From positions 62,001-126,000 of the forward strand of contig NZ_JBEPTM010000007.1 of NCBI RefSeq assembly GCF_040549525.1: DNA of 64,000 nt. Direction: 5' to 3'. Below are positions 1-8,076 of the stretch, piece by piece; the first letter of the stretch is position 1; each line of letters starts with the position of its first letter. Under the pieces are notes generated by a model. It made no database searches and was not told where the DNA came from. It saw only the letters and a program-made list of their open reading frames with translations. The position numbers and the translations under genes are program-made. Source of the stretch: Lacisediminihabitans sp040549525 (GTDB lineage Bacteria; Actinomycetota; Actinomycetes; Actinomycetales; Microbacteriaceae).

Positions 1-1062
1 CGCTTCGGTGAAACTGAATCGGACGGCGGTCTGCGCGACCTCCGGGCTGATCCCCACGGCGAGAAGCACGGCGGAAGGCTCATCGCTCCCGGCGGCGCAG
101 GCCGACCCGCTCGAGCAGACTATGCCCCGCCGCTCGAGTTCCAGGACTATCGATTCGCCGCTCGTCCCGGCGAAGGTGAAGGAGGCGTTGCCTGCCAGCC
201 GGGAGCCTGCGGAGCCGGTGAGTCGTGCGCTCGGAACGGCGGCGAGGATGTCGCGGATGAGCCCGTCCCGCGCCTCAGCGAGACTGGCGGCCCTCGCGCG
301 CGACAGTTCCGCCAGCTCGAGAGCGACCGCGAGTCCGACGGCGCCGGCCACATTCTCGGTGCCCGACCTTCGGCCGCGCTCCTGCCCTCCGCCGTGGACG
401 AGGGGTTCGACGGCGATCCGGGATGCCAGGAAGACCGCGCCGATCCCCTTCGGCGCGCCGAACTTGTGACCGGAGATGCTGAGCGCATCCACCCCGAGCG
501 CGCTCACCTGGAGCGGGAGGGATCCGGGAGCCTGCACCGCATCGGTGTGCACGGCCGCGCCGACCGCATGAGCGGCCAGCGCAAGGGAGGAGATCGGTTG
601 AACGGTGCCGATCTCGTTGTTGGCGTACATGACGCTGGCGAGGGTGGTGTCCGCACGGAGCGCGGCGCTGAACTCTGGCAGCCCGACCAGCCCGTCACCG
701 TCCACGGCGAGGCGCGTGATCTCGAAGCCGTGGAACCGCTCGAGGTAGGCGCAACTCTCGAGCACTGCAGGATGCTCGATCGCGCTCGTGACGATGTGGC
801 GGCCGCGCGGGTTGGCGAGAGCGATTCCGATGACCGCGAGGTTCGCCCCCTCGGTGCCACCCGAGGTGAACACGACCTCGGAGGGCCGACAGCCGAAGAC
901 CGCCGCCACCCGGGATCGGGCCTCCGCGAGCGCTGCCGCGGCGGATACCCCGGCCTCGTTATGGCTCGAAGGGTTGCCGTACTCCGCGATGAGGAGGGGC
1001 CACATCGCCTCGAGGACCTCCCGGCGAACGCTGGTCGTCGCCGCGGAGTCGAGGTAGATCAC
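1..1062 (-). CDS. nadS: Cysteine desulfurase, NadS type (C-terminus cut by window edge)
   Basis: PLP-dependent NifS/IscS-family cysteine desulfurase, which takes sulfur from cysteine for Fe-S assembly. The translation shows the PLP lysine in SGHKFGAPKG (about K200), the cofactor motif HTDAVQA (about 172-178) and the catalytic cysteine in CSSGSACAAG (about C322). 354 residues are visible; the last few tens of residues lie left of the window. The start is GTG at 1062, whose GTGA overlaps the nadC stop by 4 nt, so it is translationally coupled as the last gene of the nad operon. In actinobacterial nad operons this partner is called NadS and is thought to supply sulfur for the [4Fe-4S] cluster of NadA. 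The family assignment is certain; the dedicated NadA role is inferred from position. Confidence 0.93.
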   Translation of the reverse strand, partial: MIYLDSAATTSVRREVLEAMWPLLIAEYGNPSSHNEAGVSAAAALAEARSRVAAVFGCRPSEVVFTSGGTEGANLAVIGIALANPRGRHIVTSAIEHPAVLESCAYLERFHGFEITRLAVDGDGLVGLPEFSAALRADTTLASVMYANNEIGTVQPISSLALAAHAVGAAVHTDAVQAPGSLPLQVSALGVDALSISGHKFGAPKGIGAVFLASRIAVEPLVHGGGQERGRRSGTENVAGAVGLAVALELAELSRARAASLAEARDGLIRDILAAVPSARLTGSAGSRLAGNASFTFAGTSGESIVLELERRGIVCSSGSACAAGSDEPSAVLLAVGISPEVAQTAVRFSFTEA

Positions 1063-1916
1063 GGCCGGTCGACCGCGATGTCGAGACCGAGATCCAGGGA
1101 GCGCACGCTGTGGGTCAGAGCCCCGACCGAGATGATGTCCACCCCGGTTCGGGCGATCGCCGCGACGGTGTCGAGCGTGACCGAGCCGCTGGCCTCGATG
1201 ATCGCCCGGCCGTCGATGAGGGCGACTCCCTCGCGCAACTGCTCGACGCTGAAATTGTCGAGCATGATCGTGTCGACTCCGGCGGAGAGCACCGCCTCGA
1301 CCTGGTCGAGGCGATCCACCTCCACCTCGAGATGCACGGTGTGCCCGAGGCGGCTGCGCACCTCGCGGAGTGCCTCTGTGAGGTCGCGCCCGCCCGCGGT
1401 GAGCACGGCGAGGTGGTTGTCCTTGGCCATCACCGCGTCGGAGAGGGAGAATCGGTGATTGAATCCGCCACCACAGCGCACCGCATGGCGTTCGAAGGCC
1501 CGGAGGCCGGGCGTGGTCTTGCGGGTATCGACGATGCGAGCGGCGGTGCCGGACGTCTCTGCGACATAGCGGGCGGTGAGAGTGGCGATCCCGGACATCC
1601 GCTGCACGAAGTTGAGACCGATGCGCTCCGCCTGCAGTACGGCGCGCGCGGATCCCGTGACCTCGGCGAGCACAGCGCCCGTCTCGAAGGCGCCACCCTC
1701 CCCCAGCATCCCGTCGACCCGGATGCGGGCATCGGTGAGCCGCATCGCCGCCCTGAAGACCTCTCCCCCGCTGAAGACCCCCGATTCACGCGCGACGAGA
1801 CGAGCCGTGGCGGTGGCACCCTCGGGGATGAGGGATTCCGACGTGATGTCGCCCCAGGGCGCGTCTTCGGCGAGCGCCATCCGCACGACCGGTTCGATCT
1901 GGTTAGACGAGAGCAT
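1059..1916 (-). CDS. nadC: Nicotinate-nucleotide pyrophosphorylase (carboxylating)
   Basis: Quinolinate phosphoribosyltransferase: quinolinate plus PRPP gives nicotinate mononucleotide, CO2 and PPi, the third step of de novo NAD synthesis, in the cytosol. 285 aa, the normal length. Recognisable parts are the N-terminal EDAPWGDITSE, the central TRKTTPGLR phosphate-binding segment, HLEVEV, the DTIMLDN barrel strand and the IIEASG strand near the C-terminus. The ATG at 1916 lies 14 nt inside the end of nadB, and the stop overlaps the GTG of nadS by 4 nt, so translation is probably coupled along the operon. No odd residues seen. Confidence 0.96.
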   Translation of the reverse strand: MLSSNQIEPVVRMALAEDAPWGDITSESLIPEGATATARLVARESGVFSGGEVFRAAMRLTDARIRVDGMLGEGGAFETGAVLAEVTGSARAVLQAERIGLNFVQRMSGIATLTARYVAETSGTAARIVDTRKTTPGLRAFERHAVRCGGGFNHRFSLSDAVMAKDNHLAVLTAGGRDLTEALREVRSRLGHTVHLEVEVDRLDQVEAVLSAGVDTIMLDNFSVEQLREGVALIDGRAIIEASGSVTLDTVAAIARTGVDIISVGALTHSVRSLDLGLDIAVDRP

Positions 1917-3462
1917 GACTGGTGTCCTTCGCTGGTGCGAGTGCCGACTGGAGCGGGGTGGCCCGCACCCGGGAGTGCCGGGCGAAGCGTTCATCGGGGT
2001 GAGGAAAGTCGTCGCGGTAGTGGGCTCCCCTCGATTCGCGACGGTCGAGCGCCGCATCGACGAGGAGGCGGGCGAGATCGAGCAGGTTGCGGTCTTCGAG
2101 GGCTGCGAAGGAGTCGCCGGCCGGCGCACCCCAGCCGCCCAAGCGAGAGCGTGCATGCTGCAGCCCCTCTGCCGTGCGGAATAGTCCGGCGTCTGCCCAG
2201 AGCAGAGCCTGCAACTCGGCGCGCTCGAAGGGTTCACCAGGCGAAGTGGCCGGCGAGTGGAGAACAGTGTCAGCAGCCGGATCATCCTCTGGCCAGGGAA
2301 GGCCGAGGGAGTCCACGGACCGCCAAGCGAAGACGAGCGACTCCAGCAGCGAGTTGGATGCGAGCCGATTGGCCCCATGCACTCCGGTGCTCGCCACCTC
2401 TCCCACGGCGTAGAGACCGGGCAGCGTGCTGCGTCCCCAGAGGTCGGTCTCGATGCCGCCCATCCAATAGTGCGCCGCGGGGGTGACCGGGATCGGTTGC
2501 CGCGACCAGTCGAACCCGTGAGCGCGGCAGACCCGGTCGATGCCCGGGAAGCGCTCGGCGAGAAATGGGCCACCGAGGCTGGTGGCGTCGAGCAGCACCG
2601 GTGTCCCGCCCTGCGCGGCCATCTGGCGGGCGATGCCGCGGGCCACGACGTCTCGGGGAGCGAGTTCGGCATCCGGATGCCAGTCCGCCATGAACCGGCG
2701 GCCGGCAGCGTCGAGCAGCAGCGCACCCTCGCCGCGCACCGCTTCGGACACCAGGAAGTTGCCGGGCACGGCGAGCGAGGTGGGATGGAACTGGTAGAAC
2801 TCCACGTCGGCGAGCCTCGCCCCCGCGCGGAATGCCGCGGCGGCGCCGTCACCGGTGGCGACCGCGGGATTGGTGGTGTGGGAGTAGAGCTGGCCTGCTC
2901 CGCCGCTCGCCAGGATCACGGCATCCGCGTCGAGGCGGGACACCGTGCCCGTGGCATCCACCGTCTCGACTCCGCAGACGCGGCCGTCGGTGACCAGCAG
3001 GTCGCGCACGAAGGTGAACTCGAGGATGCGCACGCCGGAGGAGCGCACGGCCCTCACCAGTGCGCTCTCGATGCCCGCTCCGGTGGCATCGCCCCCGGCG
3101 TGCAGGATGCGCGCGCGGGAATGCGCCGCCTCGCGGCCTCGCGAGAGGACACCGTGCTCCCGGTCGAACTCGACCCCGAGCGCCAGCAGGTCCCGGATGC
3201 GCTCCGGCCCCTCGGCGCAGAGTATCTCGACCGCCTCGCGCGAGTTGAGACCCGCGCCCGATGCCAGCGTGTCCTCGACGTGCGAGTCGACGCTGTCGTC
3301 GGGGAACATCACCGCGGCGATGCCGCCCTGGGCGTAGCGGGTGTTGCTCTCGCCCAGCTCCGCCTTGGTGACGAGGGTGACCGTGTGGGTGCGCTCGGCG
3401 CGCAGGGCCGCGACGAGCCCGGCGATACCGGTGCCGACGACGATCACCGCTGGCCCGGTCAT
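1903..3462 (-). CDS. nadB: L-aspartate oxidase
   Basis: FAD-dependent oxidation of L-aspartate to iminoaspartate, the substrate that NadA condenses with dihydroxyacetone phosphate. 519 aa. The N-terminus carries the FAD dinucleotide-binding motif VVGTGIAGL. The succinate-dehydrogenase-like flavoprotein core includes SNTRYAQGGIAA and EFYQFHPTSL, followed by HYWMGGIETD and GVHGANRLASNSLLE near the FAD site. The C-terminal helical domain is present. The chosen ATG at 3462 lies 2 nt beyond the nadA stop; the open frame extends further upstream only as antisense-like noise across nadA. The 3' end overlaps nadC. It may form a complex with NadA, as proposed for other bacteria. Confidence 0.96.
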   Translation of the reverse strand: MTGPAVIVVGTGIAGLVAALRAERTHTVTLVTKAELGESNTRYAQGGIAAVMFPDDSVDSHVEDTLASGAGLNSREAVEILCAEGPERIRDLLALGVEFDREHGVLSRGREAAHSRARILHAGGDATGAGIESALVRAVRSSGVRILEFTFVRDLLVTDGRVCGVETVDATGTVSRLDADAVILASGGAGQLYSHTTNPAVATGDGAAAAFRAGARLADVEFYQFHPTSLAVPGNFLVSEAVRGEGALLLDAAGRRFMADWHPDAELAPRDVVARGIARQMAAQGGTPVLLDATSLGGPFLAERFPGIDRVCRAHGFDWSRQPIPVTPAAHYWMGGIETDLWGRSTLPGLYAVGEVASTGVHGANRLASNSLLESLVFAWRSVDSLGLPWPEDDPAADTVLHSPATSPGEPFERAELQALLWADAGLFRTAEGLQHARSRLGGWGAPAGDSFAALEDRNLLDLARLLVDAALDRRESRGAHYRDDFPHPDERFARHSRVRATPLQSALAPAKDTSHALV

Positions 3463-3464
3463 CG

Positions 3465-4775
3465 TCAGTCTCCGATCACGTCGGCCGGGGCGACGGGAGT
3501 GCCGGGCTGGGCGGCGAGCATGCGCTCGAGCGCGATGCGTGCGGGCGCGGCGACCTGCTCGGGAACCGTGATCCGGTTGAGCACCTCCCCGCGCACGAGC
3601 GCCTCGAGCACCCAGGCGAGATAGCCGGGGTGGATGCGGTACATCGTGGAACACGGGCAGACCACCGGGTCGAGGCTGAAGATCGTGTGCTGGGGATACT
3701 GGGCTGCAAGCCGGTTGACCATGTTGATCTCCGTGCCGATCGCGAAGGTGGTTGGCTCGGTCGCGGCAGCGATCGCCTTGCCGATGAAGTCGGTGGAACC
3801 GGCGGCGTCCACGGCGTCCACGACCGCCATCGGGCACTCGGGGTGTACGAGCACGGTCGCCCCGGGGAAGTCGGCACGCGCCTTATCGATCTGCCCGACG
3901 GTGAAGCGCTTGTGCACGGAGCAGAAGCCATGCCAGAGGATGACGCGGGCATCCGCCAGCGCCGCCTCGCTGTTGCCACCGAGGGGCTTGCGCGGATTCC
4001 ACATCGGCATGAGGTCGAGCGGCACGCCCATCGCCTTCGCGGTGTTGCGACCCAGGTGCTGGTCGGGGAAGAAGAGCACCCGCTGGCCCCGCTCGAAGGC
4101 CCACTCGAGCACGGTCGCCGCGTTGGATGAGGTGCAGACGATGCCCCCGTGGTCCCCGCAGAAGCCCTTGAGCGCCGCAGAGGAATTCATGTAGGTGACC
4201 GGGATCACCGGCACTCTTCCCTCGGCATCCGGCTCGGTGCCGTACAGCTCGGTGAGCTGCTCCCAGCACTCCTCCACCGAGTCGATGTCGGCCATGTCGG
4301 CCATGGAACACCCGGCTGCGAGATTCGGCAGGATCACCGACTGGTGCGGGCCAGCGAGGATGTCGGCGGTCTCGGCCATGAAGTGCACTCCGCAGAACAC
4401 GATCGCCTCCGCTGCCGGTGTGGAGCGGGCGGCGTTCGCGAGTTGGAACGAGTCGCCAACGAAATCGGCGAACTGCACCACCTCATCCCGTTGGTAGAAG
4501 TGACCGAGCACGACGACCCGGTCGCCGAGCGTCTCCTTGGCGGCACGGATGCGGTCGGCGAGCTGGTCCCGCGATGCGGTGCGGTACTCCTCGGGCAGCT
4601 GCCCCTGGCGCGGGCTCCCCACCGGGATCACATCACCCATCGACGAGCCCGGGCCGTAGCTCGGCTCGGGAAGACGGTCGAACACCCAGGGACCCTCGGC
4701 CAGGTCCGGGCTACAGACGGCCCCCTCGACCGCTCCGGCGCGGATGAGCTGGATGGTGGTGTCGACAGATGACAC
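3465..4775 (-). CDS. nadA: Quinolinate synthase A
   Basis: Makes quinolinate from iminoaspartate and dihydroxyacetone phosphate using an oxygen-sensitive [4Fe-4S] cluster. 436 aa, the long form typical of actinobacteria. Conserved cysteines that can ligate the cluster are visible in VFCGVHFMAE, the region around KGFCGDHGGIVCTSSN, and DPVVCPCSTMYRIHP; HPECPM and GHFYQRDEV are further family signatures. The GTG start at 4775 has a GGGAG Shine-Dalgarno 5 nt upstream and lies 32 nt after the regulator gene, so both probably share one transcript. The last gene of this operon is a cysteine desulfurase, which fits the cluster requirement. Confidence 0.96.
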   Translation of the reverse strand: MSSVDTTIQLIRAGAVEGAVCSPDLAEGPWVFDRLPEPSYGPGSSMGDVIPVGSPRQGQLPEEYRTASRDQLADRIRAAKETLGDRVVVLGHFYQRDEVVQFADFVGDSFQLANAARSTPAAEAIVFCGVHFMAETADILAGPHQSVILPNLAAGCSMADMADIDSVEECWEQLTELYGTEPDAEGRVPVIPVTYMNSSAALKGFCGDHGGIVCTSSNAATVLEWAFERGQRVLFFPDQHLGRNTAKAMGVPLDLMPMWNPRKPLGGNSEAALADARVILWHGFCSVHKRFTVGQIDKARADFPGATVLVHPECPMAVVDAVDAAGSTDFIGKAIAAATEPTTFAIGTEINMVNRLAAQYPQHTIFSLDPVVCPCSTMYRIHPGYLAWVLEALVRGEVLNRITVPEQVAAPARIALERMLAAQPGTPVAPADVIGD

Positions 4776-4807
4776 GGTGTCTCCCTGTTTGTCGAGTCGT
4801 GATGCGG

Positions 4808-5512
4808 TTAGGAACGGGCAAGCGGTCCGCGGTCGGTGAGTTCGACCGCGCCGTTGTAGCGATAGAGCTTCGGCGGTCGATGGCGCCCGCCCGAGAGATG
4901 TTCGCCGGTGGCGATGATGGCCGGTGAGGACTCCATCTGGCGACGGAAGTTCGCCGGGTCGAGTGCCCGGCGCAGCACGGCCTCGTGCACGTTCCGCAGC
5001 TCGGCGAGGGTGAAGGTCTCGCCGAGGAAGGCGTGGGCGATGCGGCTGTACTCCACCTTGGTGCGCAGCCGCCAGAGGGCATAGTCGACGATGGCGTTGT
5101 GGTCGAAGGCGAGCGGGGGGAGCTCGTCCGCCGGAAACCAGCGCACGTTCTCCCCCACCGCGGCGAGCTGCGCCTCTTCCGAGCGCACGAGCGCCCAGTA
5201 GACGATGGAGACGACGCGGTCACCCGGGGAGCGCTCGATCTCGCCGAACGCGTAGAGCTGCTCCAGGTAGGTTGGGCTGAGGGCTGTGGTGTCGAGAAGG
5301 TGGCGGCCGGCGGCTCGTTCCAGGCTCTCGGTCGGATCGATCGGACCTCCCGGCAGGGCCCACCGGCTGGCGAAGGGCTCGCGGATGCGGCGGACGAGGG
5401 GCAGCCTCAGTGACGCCGCCTCGCCCTGGCTGTCGGCCTTGAGCGCGAAGATCACCGTGGAGACCGCGAGCGAGACCGGCGCCGCGTCGCGCTGGGGCGT
5501 GCTGTCGTCCAT
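4808..5512 (-). CDS. ndnR: Nudix-related transcriptional regulator of NAD synthesis (NdnR/NrtR type)
   Basis: 234-aa protein with an N-terminal Nudix-fold domain (about 15-150) and a C-terminal winged-helix domain (about 155-225), the architecture of NrtR/NdnR repressors, which sense NAD metabolites such as ADP-ribose. The Nudix box is degenerate: where hydrolases have REUXEEXGU, this protein reads AAGRHLLDTTAL after GGPIDPTE, so the metal-binding glutamates are missing and it is probably a sensor rather than an enzyme. The ATG at 5512 is preceded by GAGGTGATC, an almost perfect anti-16S match; a GTG at 5518 is the alternative. It is the first gene of the nad operon, behind a palindromic operator. 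Confidence 0.88.
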   Translation of the reverse strand: MDDSTPQRDAAPVSLAVSTVIFALKADSQGEAASLRLPLVRRIREPFASRWALPGGPIDPTESLERAAGRHLLDTTALSPTYLEQLYAFGEIERSPGDRVVSIVYWALVRSEEAQLAAVGENVRWFPADELPPLAFDHNAIVDYALWRLRTKVEYSRIAHAFLGETFTLAELRNVHEAVLRRALDPANFRRQMESSPAIIATGEHLSGGRHRPPKLYRYNGAVELTDRGPLARS

Positions 5513-5533
5513 GATCACCTCACCGTTCGTCCA

Positions 5534-5556
5534 GTAACAGTCAATGTGACTCTAAC
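5534..5556 (-). promoter_or_regulatory. Palindromic operator upstream of ndnR-nadABC-nadS
   Basis: On the minus strand the half-sites GTTAGAGTCA and TGACTGTTAC are separated by CAT and match as an inverted repeat at 8 of 10 positions; the inner AGTCA/TGACT is perfect. It ends about 20 nt before the ndnR start and overlaps a -10-like TATGTT (5554-5559). Its position suggests NdnR autorepression of the whole operon. Confidence 0.72.
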
Positions 5557-5985
5557 ATAGGGAATCCGGGGTACCCGGAACGGCTGCGGGCTCAATCGAG
5601 CGAGGTCCGCCTCCGATCCCCGGGTGCTGCGTCAGAGTCCCGGTGGCGGCAGCGCCTCAGCCGGCGGAGGCGGCGGGGGCCGCGGCGGCGACACAGCCGG
5701 TGGCGGGGGCGGCGGCCGGTGGCGGCGACAGAGCCGGTGGCGGGGGCGGGGCCGAAGAGGAACGTGCGGCGCGATCACGGTGCCCCGTGGAGAGAATCCC
5801 CCCTAGCTCCGTGCAGACCGACGCAGAGCGCAGATCGGCGCAGAGCGCTCACCGGCCCAGCTGTTCTGGTTCCCATGATGCTGGAGACACGGCATGCTGG
5901 AGACACGGCCGATCCGCCCGCCGCTGCCGATCGTTGCGCGACCGTTCGTTGCGCGACAGGGCCGGTCGCTAGCCCCGCCGGCCGA
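5557..5985. other. 429-nt gene-free, repeat-rich intergenic stretch
   Basis: Lies between the nad operator and the stop of the aminotransferase. I find no convincing gene. It contains a very GC-rich low-complexity block (about 5640-5760, imperfect GGTGGCGG/GGCGGCG units) and three short tandem duplications. These are CGCAGAGCGC twice at 17-nt spacing (5822, 5839), a perfect 16-bp unit twice (5878-5893, 5894-5909) and a 15-bp unit twice with one mismatch (5928-5942, 5943-5957). The -35 region of the nad promoter must lie in its first 40 nt. Confidence 0.7.
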
Positions 5986-7053
5986 TCAGGGGCGCAGTGC
6001 TGCGACGACCGCCGCGACATCCGCCTCGTCGTTCCACAGGTGGAAGGCCGCGCGAAGGCGACCGGCTCGCCCGGAGGCCTTGATGCCCGCGGCGACGAGC
6101 TTGTGCAGGTCCGCGGCATCCGGATCCGCCCAGGTCACGATCGCCTGGTGCTGCTGCGGAATGCCGAGCCCATCGCAGAGCAGGTCGCCGAGACCGCTGC
6201 TGTACGCCCAGACTTCGGCGATGTCGAGCTCGGAGAACATTCGGATGGCGGGCTCCGCTCCCACCCAGGCCGGCCAGGCCGGCGAGACGTCGAACGCTCG
6301 CGCGTCCGTCGCGAGCTCCATGTGCGGTCCATAGCAGGACTGCCAGACCTGGTCCCCCGCGTACCAGCCCGCCTGCAGCGGTCGCAGCCGGGCCTGGAAG
6401 CGCTCGCTCAGCGTGAGGAATGCGACTCCGCGCGGGGCACAGAGCCACTTGTAGCTGTGGCACACGGTCGCATCGAAGAGCGACGCATCCACCGGGTGCA
6501 CCCCGGCCGACTGGGTCGTGTCGCAGTAGGTGTAGGCGTTGTGGGCGGCCGCCGCAGCGACGATTGCTGCGACATCCGCCACCACTCCCGTTGACGACTG
6601 GATGTGGGAGAACACGACGAGCCAGGTGTCATCGGTGATGGAGTCCGCGAGGTCGGCGAGCGATACGGTGCGCAGCCGGATACCGGGCTGCTCCATGAAG
6701 GGATACACGATGGAGGAGAAATCCCCGTCGACACTCAGCACCTCGGCCCCATCGGGAACGGCCGCCGCGACGAGGCTCGTGATGACCGAGGTCTGCGAGC
6801 CCGTGGCGACCCGATCCGGCGTCACGCCGACGAGCCGGGCATACGAACGACGGGTGCGTTCGACTATGGCGTCGTAGTCCATCGGATCACGACGGGCGGC
6901 GCCCCAGAGGTCGAGGTCGGCCTTCTGGGCCGCGACGGTCTCGCGGGTCGGGATGCCGATAGAAGCGACGGCGAGGAAGCCACTGGATGGCTCGAAGCTC
7001 GCCCGAGCCCGTTGGAGTTCGGGCGAAAGGGCGGGTCGCGTCGCAGTGGTCAT
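5986..7053 (-). CDS. Aminotransferase class V-fold PLP enzyme
   Basis: 355-aa fold-type I PLP enzyme of the class V (cysteine desulfurase/isopenicillin epimerase-like) family. The cofactor lysine is in CHSYKWLCAPRG, and YCDTTQSAGVHP is the PLP-contacting aspartate strand. It lacks the SSGSAC cysteine motif of NifS enzymes, so it is not a desulfurase of that kind; substrate unknown. The ATG at 7053 was chosen over a GTG at 7074 because the alignable protein begins about there and CATGCT sits 6 nt upstream, a possible leaderless start. It is divergent from a LysR regulator 70 nt away, which is the likely controller. Confidence 0.82.
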   Translation of the reverse strand: MTTATRPALSPELQRARASFEPSSGFLAVASIGIPTRETVAAQKADLDLWGAARRDPMDYDAIVERTRRSYARLVGVTPDRVATGSQTSVITSLVAAAVPDGAEVLSVDGDFSSIVYPFMEQPGIRLRTVSLADLADSITDDTWLVVFSHIQSSTGVVADVAAIVAAAAAHNAYTYCDTTQSAGVHPVDASLFDATVCHSYKWLCAPRGVAFLTLSERFQARLRPLQAGWYAGDQVWQSCYGPHMELATDARAFDVSPAWPAWVGAEPAIRMFSELDIAEVWAYSSGLGDLLCDGLGIPQQHQAIVTWADPDAADLHKLVAAGIKASGRAGRLRAAFHLWNDEADVAAVVAALRP

Positions 7054-7110
7054 GCGTCCAGCATGCCGCGGCACGATTCATGCGACAAGGGCATACTTTC
7101 GATAGAACCA

Positions 7111-7125
7111 ATAACATCGGGTTAT
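7111..7125 (+). promoter_or_regulatory. Dyad and -10-like box over the LysR gene start
   Basis: ATAAC and GTTAT form an inverted repeat separated by 5 nt, and the right arm runs into the ATG at 7124. TAACAT (7112-7117) lies exactly 6 nt before that ATG and looks like a -10 element for a leaderless mRNA. A looser CGAT/ATCG pair (7100-7119) surrounds it. A LysR protein bound here could control both divergent genes. Confidence 0.45.
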
Positions 7126-8074
7126 GACTCTCGTCTTCGACCCTCAGCTCGACCTGCAGACGATCCGGATCGTGCGCGCGATCGCCGACAGCGGCACGAT
7201 AACCGGGGCGGCGCGACTGCTCGGCTACAGCCAGCCCGCGGTGAGCCAGCATGTGCAGCGCGCGGAGGCTCGCCTCAACCTCCCGTTGGTGACGAGGGTC
7301 GGGCGCTCGGTTCGCCTCACCGAGGCCGGGACGGTTCTCGCCCGTCACGCCCTCACGATCGCCTCGGCGCTCGAGGCTGCATCCGGCGACCTCGCCGACC
7401 TCGCCGGACTTCGCACGGGATCCGTGCGCCTCGCCGCCTTCCCCACCGCGTCATCCACCATCGTGCCGCGGCTGCTTGCCTCCATGGCCGTGCAGCATCC
7501 CGGCCTTCGGGTGAACTATGTGGAGGCCCAGCCTCCCGAGGCTGTGGCGATGTTGCGGGAGGGCAGCATCGACCTCGCGATCACCTTCAGCTATCCCGGC
7601 GACAGGTCAGACCCCCACGTCGACAGCGCGAACGGGCTCGGCTCGGAGACCCTCTTCACCGAGGACACCGTCGTGGTGCTCGGCTCGGATCATCCGCTGG
7701 CCGACCAGCCGGTGGTGGATCTCGCCGGGCTTTCCGACGAACGCTGGATCGCCGGATGCCCGCGCTGCCGCGGTCACCTCCTCGCCGTCTGCGAACTCGC
7801 CGGCTTCGCCCCCGCCATCGCTTTCGAGACCGACAACGCCAGTGCGGTGATCAATATGGTCGCCAGCGGCCTCGGTGTGGCGATGCTCCCGCGTCTCGCG
7901 TTGGTCGCCGCGGCCCTGCCTCCCGGGGCCGTGATCCGCTCGCACTCGCCGGCCAGCGCCCGCAGCATCCACCTCATCGCCAACGAGGGTGCGAGACGGG
8001 TGCCGAGTCTCGCGGCCACCAGCCGTGTACTCCACGAACTCGAGGGCAACGACTGGGGGCTCGTGACTGTGTGA
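7124..8074 (+). CDS. LysR-family transcriptional regulator
   Basis: 316-aa LysR regulator. The N-terminal winged helix-turn-helix (about 10-70) includes GTITGAARLLGYSQPAVSQHVQRAE, followed by the linker helix and an effector-binding domain from about 95 to 300 (GSVRLAAFPTASST onward). The sensor domain has a CPRCRG pair and the usual SGLGVAMLP strand. No Shine-Dalgarno is visible, and TAACAT ends 6 nt before the ATG, so it is probably leaderless. It is divergent from the class V aminotransferase, the standard arrangement for a LysR protein and its target. It converges on the next gene with only 2 nt between stops. The ligand is unknown. Confidence 0.92.
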   Translation: MTLVFDPQLDLQTIRIVRAIADSGTITGAARLLGYSQPAVSQHVQRAEARLNLPLVTRVGRSVRLTEAGTVLARHALTIASALEAASGDLADLAGLRTGSVRLAAFPTASSTIVPRLLASMAVQHPGLRVNYVEAQPPEAVAMLREGSIDLAITFSYPGDRSDPHVDSANGLGSETLFTEDTVVVLGSDHPLADQPVVDLAGLSDERWIAGCPRCRGHLLAVCELAGFAPAIAFETDNASAVINMVASGLGVAMLPRLALVAAALPPGAVIRSHSPASARSIHLIANEGARRVPSLAATSRVLHELEGNDWGLVTV

Positions 8075-8076
8075 GG

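Noticed and set aside
5624..5972. Short Gly/Arg-rich open frames in the intergenic region after the nad operator.
   Set aside because: They are translations of low-complexity GGTGGCGG repeats with no ribosome site or family match.
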